The position numbers and the translations under genes are program-made. A DNA stretch of 64,000 bases, from contig CM067519.1 in NCBI GenBank assembly GCA_034509495.1, positions 27,733,241-27,797,240 of the forward strand, in the 5' to 3' direction. This DNA comes from Acestrorhynchus altus (lineage: Eukaryota > Chordata > Actinopteri > Characiformes > Acestrorhynchidae). This document shows positions 1 through 12,539 of this stretch, in pieces. The notes under the pieces are model-generated. The model worked only from the letters and a program-made list of their open reading frames with translations, was not told the origin of the DNA and did not search any database. Numbering within the stretch: position 1 is the first letter of the stretch; every line of letters begins with the position of its first letter.

Positions 1-460
1 CAAGCCACTCCAACTGTGAGAGGGAGGGAGTGTGAGAGAGCGAACGAATGAAAGGCAATCTTGCATTTTCTCGTGTGTGTGTGTGTGTGTGTGTGTGTGA
101 TACACAGCTTACACATCCCAGTAAGACAGCGTGCCTCCTCTCCTCCTTTTCTTCCTCTCCTCCTGTGTCAGTTCCCTCTCTCCGCCCGCATATCACTTCT
201 TCATCCCTCATTCCTTCCCTCCCTCTCTGTCTCTCTCTCTCTCTGGTTCTTTTCCCCTTTTACTCCCTAAAACCTTCCTAGAAGACCAGCTCCACCCGTC
301 CTTTAATCCAGGCATGGAGAGATGCTCGCACTCACACACACACATTCTTACTATGCACACACAGACACACAGACACACAGACACACACACACACACACAC
401 ACACATACACACTCTGACTCTTCCACTGTGAGCGGCAGAATGAGCTAAAGGGACTTTACT
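1..460 (+). other. cabp1 5' leader region with TG/CA and pyrimidine tracts
   Basis: Sequence before the cabp1 ATG at 461. It holds a TG run at 73-99, a C/T-rich stretch (about 135-275) and a CA-rich stretch (331-412). It probably includes the 5' UTR of the short isoform. I see no clear TATA box, and the transcription start cannot be placed. Confidence 0.5.
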
Positions 461-518
461 ATGGGCAACTGTGTCAAATCTCCGCTAAACCACTTCTCCA
501 AGAAGGTACGTCCACAGT

Positions 519-561
<43 letters not shown>

Positions 562-2390
562 TATAAGTTTGTTTGTGTGTGGAGTGAGTAAATTTGACCT
601 CTGTCCTGACTGAGGACCACTGTGACATATAGAGTTCAGCAGTTGTCCTTAATGTTAACGGGTTTTAGTGCCCTGAGGTCGAGAGCGGGTCATTATCGTG
701 GATCAGGGCGGTGAGCATCACAGATACTGCTGGAGCCAACCAATAGGATCGTTTCATCTCCAGTATGGGTTTTAACTGAATTACAGATTCCTGTCACCAA
801 TAAAACCGTAGATCAAACAGTGCAGCTGATGCTTTGATGTGATTCTCAAATATCAAATATGAATTTTTAGTCCATCGTCAGAATAATGTTCAGTAAAAAT
901 CAACGGCTCTGATTGGTGAAGCCGTGTGTGTTTGACAACAGGAGATAATCCTTAATACTCATCGTCTGATTCTATCTATGAAGCCATATATCGGTCAGAC
1001 CGTAGAAGATAACCCGTAGCTGCTCAGACCTCAGGTTTGGCTCCTCCCTGTGTTTAGGATTAAAGCTCCAGAGTGTAGATATCAGCTTCACCCTGCTGGA
1101 CTCACACACTGCGGTAGGTACGGAAAGAAATAGCCTAAACTGGCCTGTCATGACTGAAGTGCACGGCACTTCACTCCCGAGCTGCTCCCCGAGGCGCCGT
1201 GGAAAGAGCAGCCCACCGCTCTGGGCATGCGTGCTCACTGCCCCCTAGTGTGTGTGTGTGTGTATGATCGTGTGGATGGGTTAAATGTGGAGGACAGCAC
1301 AGCACGGTTAACATCACCTGCTTCGACTGGTGGCCTATAAAAAGGTGTCTCATTACGAAGGTGCCACACAAGAAACGGGTAAATGGGTCATGATGTGCTC
1401 CCTCAAGATCTTCTCTCCAGACCTTCTCAACCTTATAGCTGTCAAACATGCTGATGGCATTGGTTACAGAAGAATGTCTATGCTGCTGAAGGTTGCAGTG
1501 AGTTGGACCATAATCCAGAAGTGGAAAGAACATCATTTCACCATTAACCAGCCATGGCCAGGTTCTCCCTGCATGACTTCAGGAGTGAAGAGCTGTCCAA
1601 GAGCCAAGGAGCACATGTGGAGCTACAGAGGGGCCTGGAATCAGCAGGTACCATTGTTTCAGAAAACAACAAACAACAATCGGCTGCTGTGGTCTGTCTA
1701 ACGGTGAAGACTCAACGGTGAAGTTTGGAGGTGGGAACATCATGGTGTGGGGCTGTTTCTCATTCCACTGAAGGAAGGATGAATGGACAAATGGACCGGG
1801 ACATTCTTGATACAAATCTGCTGCCATCGGCCAGAATGATGAAGAAACGAGGTGGACATTTCAGCAAGACAATGATCCCAAACGTGGAGCCATGGAAGCT
1901 CTCGACTGGTTTCAGAGAAAGAAACTAAAGCTGCTAGAGCGGCCCAGCCAATCACCTGACCTGAATCCAACGAAATCTATAGAAGGATCTAAAGCTCAGA
2001 AGCTTCGGGGACCCAAATCACACTTTTGTATGAAGTATTAAATTCGTTAAATACTGTCCCCGTCGTTTCTCAGTATTACACATAACATCATTTCTGGACG
2101 TCTGTGGCTTGATTTCTGTGCAGGTGTGGTTTTTACCAACATCTGCTGAGAATTTAATGTCAATAGCACCTATTTATGATCTATAATAGTAGATCGATAA
2201 GGGTTGATAACCGATGTTAGACAGTCTACCGTCTAACAGGGAGCTCAGCGCTCGTTCAGCCTGAGATATTCCACCTTCCTGTTATTGTACACAGAGATAA
2301 ACAACATCAAAGAGGAAAACATCAACAAATAATACACAAACTCTGCTCTTTTAAAGTCTCTAAAATATTAAATAGCGCAATATGTTTTTC

Positions 2391-2454
<64 letters not shown>

Positions 2455-2559
2455 GAGCAGTAGATAAACTCTCACAGATGGACTGTGTACGGGTCATGCT
2501 CAAGTAGAGGGCAGATGCTGCTTTTACACACAAATGCATACCCAGTGGTGAGCTGCACT

Positions 2560-2613
<54 letters not shown>

Positions 2614-2725
2614 TGCACTCACGCACGCTCTCAGATAAATGCTGTGGTAATGATGAGGGTGTCTTAATGTCAGAGGTTCTGGCCCGCACTGTGCACACGC
2701 ATCAAATTAGAGTGCCAATTCCTTC

Positions 2726-2781
<56 letters not shown>

Positions 2782-3109
2782 CGTGAGTGTCCTCAATCCT
2801 GCTCACCAGTCGGAAACTGATTACTTTGGCCCCATGAAGTTGTTCTGAACAGCCGTGGAGCTGCAGCATCACTACCCTTACTGACACCACAGCAGCAGTT
2901 CAGTAACGCTGTAAGTGTAGGTGTTGTGATATACACTGAGGGGGAGGAGCTACAGTCTCTCATTAGGGTGAATATTAATAACTCTAAATGTAGGTATTGT
3001 GATATACACTGAGGAGGGCTATGGTAATGTCACACAACAGTATTAGTTATAGAAGTAGGCGGAGCCTGGTGAAGAGTATTAATGTAGATTGTAGAGCTTC
3101 TATACAGCC

Positions 3110-3160
<51 letters not shown>

Positions 3161-3830
3161 CACGCACATGTATATTGTAGTGGCCATGCCCTGGGCCTAT
3201 AGGCTAATTGGTCATTATAATGTCATGCATGGCTAGTTTCATTTTCATCATGTTGAACCAAACAATTAATAAGAATAAACTCCATTGACCTCTTTGATGC
3301 TGTTTCAGTGGTCAGTCATTTTAAGGAGCTGCTATCATGGAAAACTACATTTTAACACACCTTTATATATATATATATATATATATAATAACTGACATTT
3401 TTTGTCACCGTACATGTTTAAGGTGGTAGTAATGGTAGGCTCCTACAATGCTCCTACATGGCTGTAAATACCTGTGGGGTGTGTAGCTGTATTCGTAGAT
3501 TGAGAAGAGGTGGTCCGGTGTGTGAAAATGGAAGAAAGCAGATGTTACTGATTGGCTAAAAGGCCAAAGTGTGAAGGAAGGAGTTAAATCTGCAGGTGTG
3601 TGGAAGCGTACTCTCATCCAGGTCTACCAGAAATCACACTCTGCAGGAAATTCAGACCTCACACGAAAATTCCTGAAATAAAAATGTCTAATTGACTAAT
3701 TATTTCAATATTTCTGTCACAAATATTGCATTAAAACTGTTTAATGCATATATAAAGAAAGATTATGAATAGTAACTGAAATAGAATCACATAATTCGGT
3801 CTCGAATTTGAACGCCAGACTGATTCATGC

Positions 3831-3895
<65 letters not shown>

Positions 3896-5110
3896 TAAAT
3901 GTGGATGGTAAAGTTCAGTATGGACTGTGACTCTGACTGGGACTGGATCATAATGTTATACTTCCAAACAGACTCTAAGAAGAGGACCTGAATGAAACCC
4001 TTAACAAGAACACTGTCACATACACTCTCCATCTGTCAGTCTATCTCTGTCCATTCTACTGTCCAATCATGTCAATGACTCTGTCTTGATGATTATCTTC
4101 ACATTACCAGCCCTAAAGGAACCATATGTTCATATTCCAGTCTGAAAGAACCCCTGTGGTCACATTACTAACCATAAGGGAACCTTATATTCACATTAAC
4201 AGCCCTAAAGGAACCTTATATTCACTTGATCAGCCCTAAAGGAACCTTATATTAACAGCCCTAAAGGAACCTTATATTCACATTAACAGCCCTAAAGGAA
4301 CCTTATATTCACTTGATCAGCCCTAAAGGAACCTTATGTTCTTATGATCAGCCCTAAAGGAACCTTATATTCACATTAACAGCCCTAAAGGAACCTTATA
4401 TTCACTTGATCAGCCCTAAAGGAACCTTATGTTCTTATGATCAGCCCTAAAGGAACCTTATATTCACTTGATCAGCCCTAAAGGAACCTTATGTTCTCAT
4501 TATCAGCCCTAAAGGAACCTTATGCTCTTATGATCAGCCCTAAAGGAACCTTATGTTCTCATGATCAGCCCTAAAGGAACCCTTTTTTCACATTACAAAG
4601 CTCCATCATATCAGCTCTCTGTCTGACACATCAGTGTCATCGAAACAGGAGACACTGATCTTCAGAATGACGACGCTCCTTTAGGGCTGTATTTTATGCA
4701 GCGTTTACATACAAAACTCCAGTCACTGCTGAGACACCGTTCGCTCGGATCTGAGCGTAAAGACATGAAAACCTCACCGATGAGTCGGACGAGCTGACAA
4801 ACTGACCGATAAACTGACCGACGCCTGTCAGCTGCTGTAAGTGCACTGTGATTTGTGCCTAATTAAGTTTGTAATGTGAGTGGAGCCTGACTGTGTCCCC
4901 TGGCTCGTCCTGCCCTGGTCAGGACCGTAAGCGGAGCTACAAAGCGGTGCAGTCGTGTGATGAAGCCACGCCGTCGGGTGATGCCCTTGTAGCACTGGCA
5001 CACAACTCCACCTACATGCACAACGTCCTGGGACCCGCGTGCATCTTCCTCCGCAAGGGCTTCGCAGAGAACCGGCAGGCTGTACGTAAGTGTGGACACA
5101 CACACATGCA

Positions 5111-5156
<46 letters not shown>

Positions 5157-6806
5157 CAATACATACCACCAAACCACACAACTACACACAGACGGGTGAG
5201 AAATTAATGGTAACAGATGAATGAAAGGGTTGTTGTCTCAGAACCACTAGCAATAGAAAGGGACAGTAAAAGCGTCCAGATGTACAAGGAATGGTTGACC
5301 TTAGTTTAACCTCTGCTGATGAGGGACATGGTCCCCCTAGAAGAGCCACCGGACACCCTCACTGCAGGGGTCCAGCGTTCTGCCCTGCGCAGGCCCTCTG
5401 GTGGGTGCACACACTGAGGTCAGCCAGGCTGCTCAGAGACCGGCCCACCTGCCTGGATGCACCTGCACTCATCCCGTCCCACCTGTTACTCCTTTATTCA
5501 GGCTTCGCCTTTCATTTCTCACCCGTCTGACTGAACACACTGCAGCCTCACGCCTCATAACAACTGACCTACAGCATCTGCGTCTGAGCAGAAATCTTTA
5601 CTAAACGTTTCTTATTATTAAATACACAGATCAGCCGTAACATTATGACCACCTCCTCGTTTCTCCTCTCTCTGTCCGTTCTATCAGCTCCTCTGATCAC
5701 GCAGGAGATCTTTGTGGTTCTATAATTCCAGACTGTAGTTCATCTGTTTGTCTGCAGACTTTATTCTCCTCCTTTCACCCTGATCTTCAATGATCAGGAC
5801 CCCACAGGACCACCACAGAGCAGATATGATGTGGGTGGTGGGTCATTCTCAGCACTGCAGTCACACTGACATGGTGGTGGTGTGTTAGTGTGTGTTGTGC
5901 TGGTACGAGTGGATCAGACACAGCAGTGCTGCTGGAGTGTTTAAACCCCTCAGTGTCACTGCTGGACCGAGAACAGTCCACCGACCAGAAACGTCCAGCC
6001 GACAGCGTCCTGTGGGCAGCGTCCTGTGAGCACTGATGAAGGACTAGAGGACAACCAACACAAACTGTGCAGAAACAGATGAGCTTCTGTCTCTGACTTT
6101 ACATCTACAAGGTGGAGACACTCGGTAGGAGTGTCTGATAGAGTGGACAGTGAGTGGACAGTGTTTAAACACTCCAGCAGCACTGCTGTGTCATAATGGT
6201 CACAATGTTATGGCTGATTGGTGTATATTATATATATATATGTATATTTCATGGTTTTATTTATACTCTACAATAAGCAGGTGTGAGTTTTTCTGTTTGC
6301 TTGTTTATGTTCAAACATTAAATGTTAAATTTAAATAAAAATTCTATTATTGTTCTTTGTCTGTTATTGTTTGTACTGAATGTCTTTGATTTCACCTTTG
6401 ACTCCATTTTATAGAGTTTATTGTTGATTTCTGTGAAGGTCGATGAGCAGCATGTTCTGTATGACTGGTTGGTATTGTATTATAACTGGTCGTCTTTTTG
6501 TTTTATTTTTATTTTTGTTTGTTTGTTTGCTTGATTTTAAGATGTTAAAACACACAACTCGAAATTGTTTAACCATAATCTGCCTTAGAAATCTGCATGT
6601 ATCTTTCTAGTGCTGCAATGCACGGATAATCCACCAGGGGGCAGAATACATGTGACACACTACAGATGAATCATTATTTTGATGTAAACTGTAGTAGATT
6701 GTCTATTATATTAAATATTAGATACATGTTAGAGAGGCTGTTATTTTTAGGGCTTGTTATTAAAAAGTTATCATATATAATGTATTATTTTTAATATGAT
6801 TTAAAA

Positions 6807-6853
<47 letters not shown>

Positions 6854-6885
6854 TGTTATTATTGTCATTTTATATTATTATGTGT

Positions 6886-6940
<55 letters not shown>

Positions 6941-7194
6941 CAGGTGTGAGTAGCAGAGTGTGTGTCTGTGGTGAACAGTGTAAAACACTGGGTTATGAAA
7001 GAGCAGTGCTGGTGTGTGTGTGTGACATGCTGTTGGAGATTCTGCTCTGATGGATGTGTTGACCTTCCAGTAGTCCAGCGTTGGGGTGGGTGGGTGTGTG
7101 TGTGTGTGTGCTTGAGGGTGATATGCCATGTGCTGTGCCAGTCTGCTGCTAGAGCTGCGGGCAGACTGCTCTCATCTGCAGATTTAGTATGGAA

Positions 7195-7228
<34 letters not shown>

Positions 7229-8151
7229 TGTGTGTCAGGGTCATGTGATCAGAGTTAAAGAGGCACTGATAATAGGATGCTGCTTTAACGCACAGGTGAA
7301 CCACTCACTCGCCTCCTCAGCACAGATACCTGATCTCTCTCTGACACTGAGGGGGGCTGGCAGACGGGGGGCTTCTGTAAGTGACGGTGTTGTTTGTGTT
7401 GCAGGACAGAGAGCTGAGGCCAGAGGAGCTGGATGGTAAGATCTGTCACACGAACATCATCAGGACATCATCACTCTGTAAACACACTGTTTCACACACA
7501 CGCTGTGAAATCCTCTTATCTCACACAGTAACAGTAAACAGTCTTCGGTGAGAATTATGGGTCTGAGTTCAAAAATAAATAAAAATAAACGTTGAAATAA
7601 GACGATTACAATGTAAATCTGATCAATCTGTTAAAGTAATCGATTCTTATGGATGGATTTTTAGCATCATTATCAATAATTCAGGTCTTCTTGCCCTGAA
7701 CACACTGGCCAGCGTTCAGCCTCACTGACAAGATAACACCTCACCACTTCCACAGGTATGAGCGTTCCCAAGCCGTCCCCTAAGGGAACGCCGCTTCCTT
7801 CTTTACGGACTGATATTCCATGACTTTTGGCACATCAGCGCAGAAGAAATCAGATCAGACACATTCCGAGTGAAAGCTGTGCGAGTGTGAAGCTGTACGG
7901 TGTGTTTTATTGTGCAGAGCTGCGGGAGGCATTTAAAGAGTTCGACAAGGATAAGGACGGATTCATCGGCTGTAAGGATCTGGGGAACTGCATGAGGACG
8001 ATGGGATACATGCCCACCGAGATGGAGCTGATCGAGCTCAGCCAGCAGATCAACATGAACCGTACGTGAGAGTTCAGATAAGAGTGAGAGTCCAACGTGC
8101 TTCTCTGGAGATATAAACTTCCTTTAACTGTTCAAAACTGGTGATGATGTG

Positions 8152-8211
<60 letters not shown>

Positions 8212-8610
8212 GTGCGTGTGCGTGTGTGTGTGTGCGTGTGTGTGTGCTGTGCTGGTTTCTGTGGGCACAGTGGGGGGTCACGTGGACTTTGAGGACTTTG
8301 TGGAGCTGATGGGTCCCAAGCTGTTAGCAGAGACGGCTGATATGATTGGTGTGAAGGAGCTGAGGGACGCCTTTAAAGAGGTAAATAAACTTCATACAAT
8401 TCTGTCTATCAACAACTAAACGTGTTATTTATGGAAAAAGAGTAACGTGAGCCCTCGGTTCTCAGTTTGACACTAATGGAGATGGTCAGATCAGCACAGC
8501 CGAGCTGAGGGAGGCCATGAAGAAGCTTCTGGGACAGCAGGTCAGTCTGGACCTCTCTCCCCTTATTCCTCTCTCTGTACTGTGGTCTCATTTCTCATGA
8601 CCAACCCATA

Positions 8611-8679
<69 letters not shown>

Positions 8680-9593
8680 ATGTGTGTGTGTCTCTAGGTG
8701 GGCCACAGAGATTTGGAGGACATCCTGCAGGACATTGACCTGAATGGAGACGGCCATGTGGACTTTGAAGGTGAGATCCATAATCACGGACACTCCCTGA
8801 GCACTTTCCCTTTTCCAGGTGGTTGTAAGGGTGTTGTTAGATGGTTGCTATGGGATTGTTAAGCAGTTCCATTTGTGATCATTGTAATAATGATAAACCT
8901 ACAAAGGTGAACTTTATTGGTTGTGCTTTACAGGCGATTTCCAGCTGGAAAGGAAAACTGATATAGGAATGCTGATCCAATTGAAACGGACCTTTAATAT
9001 AGGAATGTCAACCATTTAAGGTGGACTCGAAACCGATATTGGAATAATAATTTAATGTGAATAATTTAAGGTGTAAAGGAATATTGATATAGGAATGGGG
9101 AACAATTTAAGGAGGAAATAAAAACTGACAGGTATGGTCAGGTAAATACTTAACCATTTAAGGTGGAATATGAATTTAACATAGGAATGCTGAACCAACC
9201 ACTTATTGTGCAATGGAAAATTGAGAAAGGAATTCTGGACCATTTAAGGTGGAATGGAAAACTGATATAGGACTTGCCTAAAGTTGAAACAGTTGGGTCG
9301 TAATATTTGGGCAGTACCATTTTAGCGAATTCCAGGTGGTTGCTGAGGTGTTTCTAGATGGTTGCTATGAGGTTTCTAGGCAGTTGAAATGTTGGATGTT
9401 ACAGAATTTTCTTCACTGGCTGTGCAGTTTAAGTGTCTCCTGATTGGTTGCCTGGGTGTTGCTAGATGGTTGCTATGACTTGTCCCTTCCTTTGCACAAA
9501 TCCTACAAATCTGCACACACCTACACGCACCCCCCACCACATCAGTCAGGACGCCTTTAGTGGACAGTCAGATAATTCATAGTGTGTGACGAG

Positions 9594-9666
<73 letters not shown>

Positions 9667-9802
9667 TGAAACGGAGCAGGGCAGCTTGGCTTTCTGCCAG
9701 ATTATCTCCTAACAGAGGGATTATTTCACCTCCTAGATTAACCCTCAATAAATGAGCAGAAAGACGGCAAGGACAGAAATAGCATCTGCTGCTCTTCCTG
9801 CA

Positions 9803-9838
<36 letters not shown>

Positions 9839-10603
9839 AAGTAAACGAGTGTGACAGTGCAACATCCAGAGCTCTCTGACTGCACATGAGGACGCCCACA
9901 AATACCCTCATTTATTCATATTTCATATATTTATAGAGGAGCTTTCAAAACAGCGCACTGTTCACTATGTAGTGCATATTTTTACAAACACTATGCTATT
10001 GACTATGTAGTGCACGATTTTTCTTGACACCATGTCCTTTTCCCTTTACACTATTCACTTTGCAGTGTACTGTATTGCTCCAGATTATTTACATTTACAG
10101 CATTTAGCAGATTATCCAGAAGTGCTTTGCTGTTCACCCGGAAAATATCCTCAGCTAGTAGACAAGGCTAGAATCTGGAGACAGTATTCCTTAATGATTA
10201 TGAAGTGCACTAATTCATTTGAGGCTGTACTCTGTAATGGTGTAAGCGTACACATTACCCACCGTGACGGTTCACACTCACCCTGGGTCAAAAGAGCAAC
10301 AGGCTGTAAGCTTTACTTACCTGGGTGAGTCCATCTGTGCTGAAGGAGAGGGGAGGCTGGACCGGTGAAGGAACAGAGAAGACAGTGTTTAAATACCTGT
10401 AGTTATTGTTTAATTAAAGATGATGTCATGAATGTGTGTGGGGACAGTGAAGCTGATTGTTGTTTATCAGGTATAATGGTTTGAAATGACGGTCCATTCA
10501 TTAACGCAGCTGTTTAAGGCCGTTAATAAAGGTAAACGGATTGAATGGTAACAGTGGCGTTTATCTGTTCTGTCCAGAGTTTGTGCGGATGATGTCCCGC
10601 TGA
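461..10603 (+). CDS. cabp1: Calcium-binding protein 1 (CaBP1-like neuronal EF-hand protein)
   Basis: Eight coding exons give an intact 220-residue frame: 461-505, 4923-5081, 7405-7435, 7918-8061, 8271-8380, 8466-8540, 8698-8770, 10578-10603. All junctions are GT-AG and in phase. The start MGNCVK is a myristoylation-type N-terminus (Gly2). EF-hand loop 1 (residues 88-99, DKDKDGFIG...) is intact. EF2 (INMNLGGHVDF) lacks calcium-ligating residues, the hallmark of the CaBP family. Loops 3 (165-176) and 4 (202-213) are canonical. The family is calmodulin-like and regulates Cav channels, IP3 receptors and TRPC channels in neurons and sensory cells. The segment GPACIFLRKGFAENRQ and the loop-4 context fit CaBP1 better than CaBP2, CaBP4 or CaBP5. 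Length is close to mammalian short CaBP1 (about 227). A caldendrin-type upstream exon, if present, lies left of the window. Confidence 0.93.
522..560. repeat. (TG)n microsatellite
   Basis: Starts 16 bp downstream of the cabp1 exon 1 donor. Confidence 0.97.
1330..2050 (+). mobile_element. Degenerate, internally deleted Tc1/mariner transposon (cabp1 intron 1)
   Basis: The + strand translates to recognisable Tc1 transposase pieces. The N-terminal helix-turn-helix region appears as HADGIGYRRMSMLL then IIQKWKEHHFTINQPWPGSP. Further on are a GGGNIMVWGCFS-like block (about 1730-1765), LLPSAR (about 1820), a DNDPK-like block (about 1870) and RPSQSPDLNP (about 1940-1970). Frameshifts and stops separate the blocks, and the central part of the catalytic domain is missing. 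It is a dead copy lying in cabp1 intron 1. Confidence 0.88.
2394..2450. repeat. (TG)n microsatellite
   Basis: Pure run in cabp1 intron 1. A (CA)n at 2562-2609 and a (TG)n at 2729-2779 follow within 350 bp in alternating orientation. Confidence 0.97.
2562..2609. repeat. (CA)n microsatellite
   Basis: Pure run, inverted relative to its neighbours at 2394 and 2729, so the transcript could fold into long GU/AC hairpins. Confidence 0.97.
2729..2779. repeat. (TG)n microsatellite
   Basis: Pure run in cabp1 intron 1. Confidence 0.97.
3112..3156. repeat. (TG)n microsatellite
   Basis: Pure run in cabp1 intron 1. An (AT)n tract is at 3364-3387. Confidence 0.97.
3834..3891. repeat. (TG)n microsatellite
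   Basis: Pure run in cabp1 intron 1. Confidence 0.97.
4110..4592. repeat. Minisatellite, about 31-bp unit (cabp1 intron 1)
   Basis: At least 13 tandem copies of a unit with the core CCCTAAAGGAACCTTAT. Two spacer types (ATTCACTTGATCAG and GTTCTTATGATCAG) are interleaved, and some copies are shortened to ATTAACAG. Outer copies are more diverged than inner ones, the usual sign of expansion from the middle. Confidence 0.93.
5098..5154. repeat. (CA)n microsatellite
   Basis: Starts about 16 bp after the cabp1 exon 2 donor. Confidence 0.97.
5622..6227. mobile_element. Non-autonomous inverted-repeat element, about 606 bp (full-length copy)
   Basis: The left end (ATACACAGATCAGCCGTAAC, then ATTATGACCACC) and the right end (GGTCACAATGTTATGGCTG, then ATTGGTGTAT) are imperfect inverted repeats. 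Inner segments such as CTATCAGCTCCTCTGATCAC and GATAGAGTGGACAG also recur inverted. There is no transposase. Related partial copies are at 24530-24845, 29545-29850, 46795-46942 and 61130-61355. It lies in cabp1 intron 2. Confidence 0.82.
6809..6938. repeat. (ATT)n followed by (TG)n
   Basis: Trinucleotide run at 6809-6851, then a TG run at 6888-6938, in cabp1 intron 2. Confidence 0.96.
7194..7234. repeat. (TG)n microsatellite
   Basis: Ends about 170 bp upstream of the cabp1 exon 3 acceptor. Confidence 0.95.
8154..8247. repeat. (TG)n/(CGTG)n microsatellite
   Basis: Ends 23 bp before the cabp1 exon 5 acceptor, where the pyrimidine tract would be expected. Confidence 0.97.
8612..8690. repeat. 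(TG)n microsatellite
   Basis: Ends seven bases before cabp1 exon 7 (TCTCTAG). The polypyrimidine tract is essentially replaced by TG repeat. Confidence 0.97.
8948..9262. repeat. Degenerate minisatellite, about 50-bp unit (cabp1 intron 7)
   Basis: Repeated phrase ACCATTTAAGGTGGAATGG followed by AAAACTGATATAGGAATG, six or more diverged copies. The same TTTAAGGTGGAATG phrase recurs singly near 38785 and 39010 beyond rab11fip1, so the unit is also dispersed. Confidence 0.75.
9595..9656. repeat. (TG)n microsatellite
   Basis: In cabp1 intron 7. A (CA)n in inverted orientation is at 9803-9836. Confidence 0.97.
10089..10325. mobile_element. SINE-like fragment (cabp1 intron 7)
   Basis: Contains TTTACATTTACAGCATTTAG followed by CAGATTATCCAGA. 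This resembles a conserved segment common in teleost SINE/LINE tails. Only part is recognisable, and the ends are uncertain. Confidence 0.5.
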
Positions 10604-11002
10604 AACCGGACCCGAGTGACCGCAGATTAGAGCTGGACTCTCCTGTCTGTCACAGACAGGATGGAAGAAAGAGGTAAACAAACTCGGGAACTGACCGTGT
10701 CCTCACCGGACAGACTTCTGCAAAGCAACCTCTGACCTCATGACCCCAAACTGAGGGCCCAAACGACCACTGCCCTCCAAACACACTTCACACAGCCAAC
10801 AGGCCACACTGGGTCAGCTGATGCTGGAAACTGCCCTGACTGTCCGGCTCAAAGAAAAGCACTGACCATTTCCTTTACGGCTGTGAAACTGTGACCAATT
10901 CTTCTGCAGGAAAACCGCAGCTTTTCCAGCACTTTCCGTCGCTGCACTACAACCGACATATCTCGTGGACAAACGATGCCACAAACAACTGCAATATTTC
11001 TG

Positions 11003-11041
<39 letters not shown>

Positions 11042-11679
11042 TTATTCTCATGTAAAGATGTCAAGCTGTTTATTACTATGTGAGAGTGAGATCAGAGTGA
11101 GTGTGATACGTGTTCTATAACGATATATATTTACATACGTATATTCTCATTGTCCGTCCAAAAAGCCCCCTGCAAAAGAAAACAACAACCAGCTCAACGT
11201 TACGTCACATGATGAACTGACCAATAGAAATGACCCAAAGTGACAGGTTTAAATATTGTTCTATTAATATTGACTAAACGTGGGGTTTTGTTTTTCTGTG
11301 CTGTTTAAACAGCCGTTTGTGGTGTAAATACGTCTGTTTCACTGTTTAATAATATAAGAGTTCGTCAGATGTTCACGCTGCTGGTAACAGAGGATCAGAT
11401 GTTTTTATTCATTTTATTTCCTTTATCAGGTTTGAAACTTTGCATTACGTTTTCTTTTCCTTCACTGTTTTCCTTGGGATGAAATGACAACATCTATCTA
11501 TTTATTTATTTGTTTATTTGATCTATTTGTTCATTTTAATCATAAGCTCTGTGGCCTCGACCCCCCGTTAGATCATAATACAAATTTTATTTATATATAA
11601 AACCTAAAAACCTAGTGTTTCATCAGAATTTAATTTAAAATTCTTTTGTTTGACACTCTGCTGTGCTCTCCATAAAGTG

Positions 11680-11993
11680 CACTGCTTTGTTTGACCCGAT
11701 GCCCTCCTCACTATGCAGTGCACTCTTTTGTTGGACACTATGCCCTACTCACTAGTGCTTTTTTTACACTAGGCCCTAATGATATAGTGCACTGTTTTGT
11801 TTGACAATATATCTTACTCACTATGTAGTGCACAATTTAACACTATGCCCTACCCACTCTATAGTTCACTGTTTTCACACTATGCCCTACTCACTATGCA
11901 ATGCACTCTTTTGTTTAACACTATGCCCTACTCACTATACAGTGCACTCTTTTGTTTAACACTATGCCCTACTCACTATGCAGTGCACATTAA
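11680..11993. repeat. Minisatellite in the cabp1 3' UTR (CACTATGCCCTACTCACTATG unit)
   Basis: About six degenerate units of roughly 45-55 bp with the core ACTATGCCCTACTCACTAT, then GCAGTGCACTCTTTTGTT. Diverged single units also occur in intron 7 near 9945-10070 (CACTATGTAGTGCA). Confidence 0.85.
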
Positions 11994-12371
11994 TGTATCA
12001 TTTTTATTTATTTTTTTCTGGATTTGAGCACAAGAGGTCTAAAAACATTTGCACTGAGAAATGCTAGAGCATTAACCATCTGTTTATTTGTTTGTTTATT
12101 GTTTATTTATTTACAGTACTGTACTTTAACGTTTGCACTTACGCACTTCTGTGTGACTCTCATTATTGTAACTAGTGTTGGACTTCTATGATGTATCTAT
12201 GCCATGATAAGGATAAGACAGTGTGTGTTGTCCTCCTTTGGTCATCTCCTGCATGATGAGATCTTCCAGTCTTTACCTGCATCTAAACCAGAGTAGCTTC
12301 TGGACTCTTCTGTTCTGTAATACATTAATAAGCACCTCTCAGTGACCCACTCTCACTATGTCTGTTTGCTT

Positions 12372-12375
<4 letters not shown>

Positions 12376-12439
<64 letters not shown>
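12376..12439. repeat. (TG)n microsatellite
   Basis: Lies in the inferred cabp1 3' UTR, about 75 bp before the ATTAAA signal. Confidence 0.97.
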
Positions 12440-12441
<2 letters not shown>

Positions 12442-12539
12442 GGGTGGGGGGATTGTGTAACTCGTGTGATTCTATGCATGCCAAAAATCTCTTTGTAGCA
12501 GAGTTTAACTTTCATTAAAGAGTTTTGTGTTACAAATCC

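Noticed and set aside
4110..4592. Regularly repeated sequence considered as a CRISPR-like array
   Set aside because: Tandem minisatellite in an intron of a vertebrate gene; 'spacers' are themselves repeated, and no cas genes or prokaryotic context exist.
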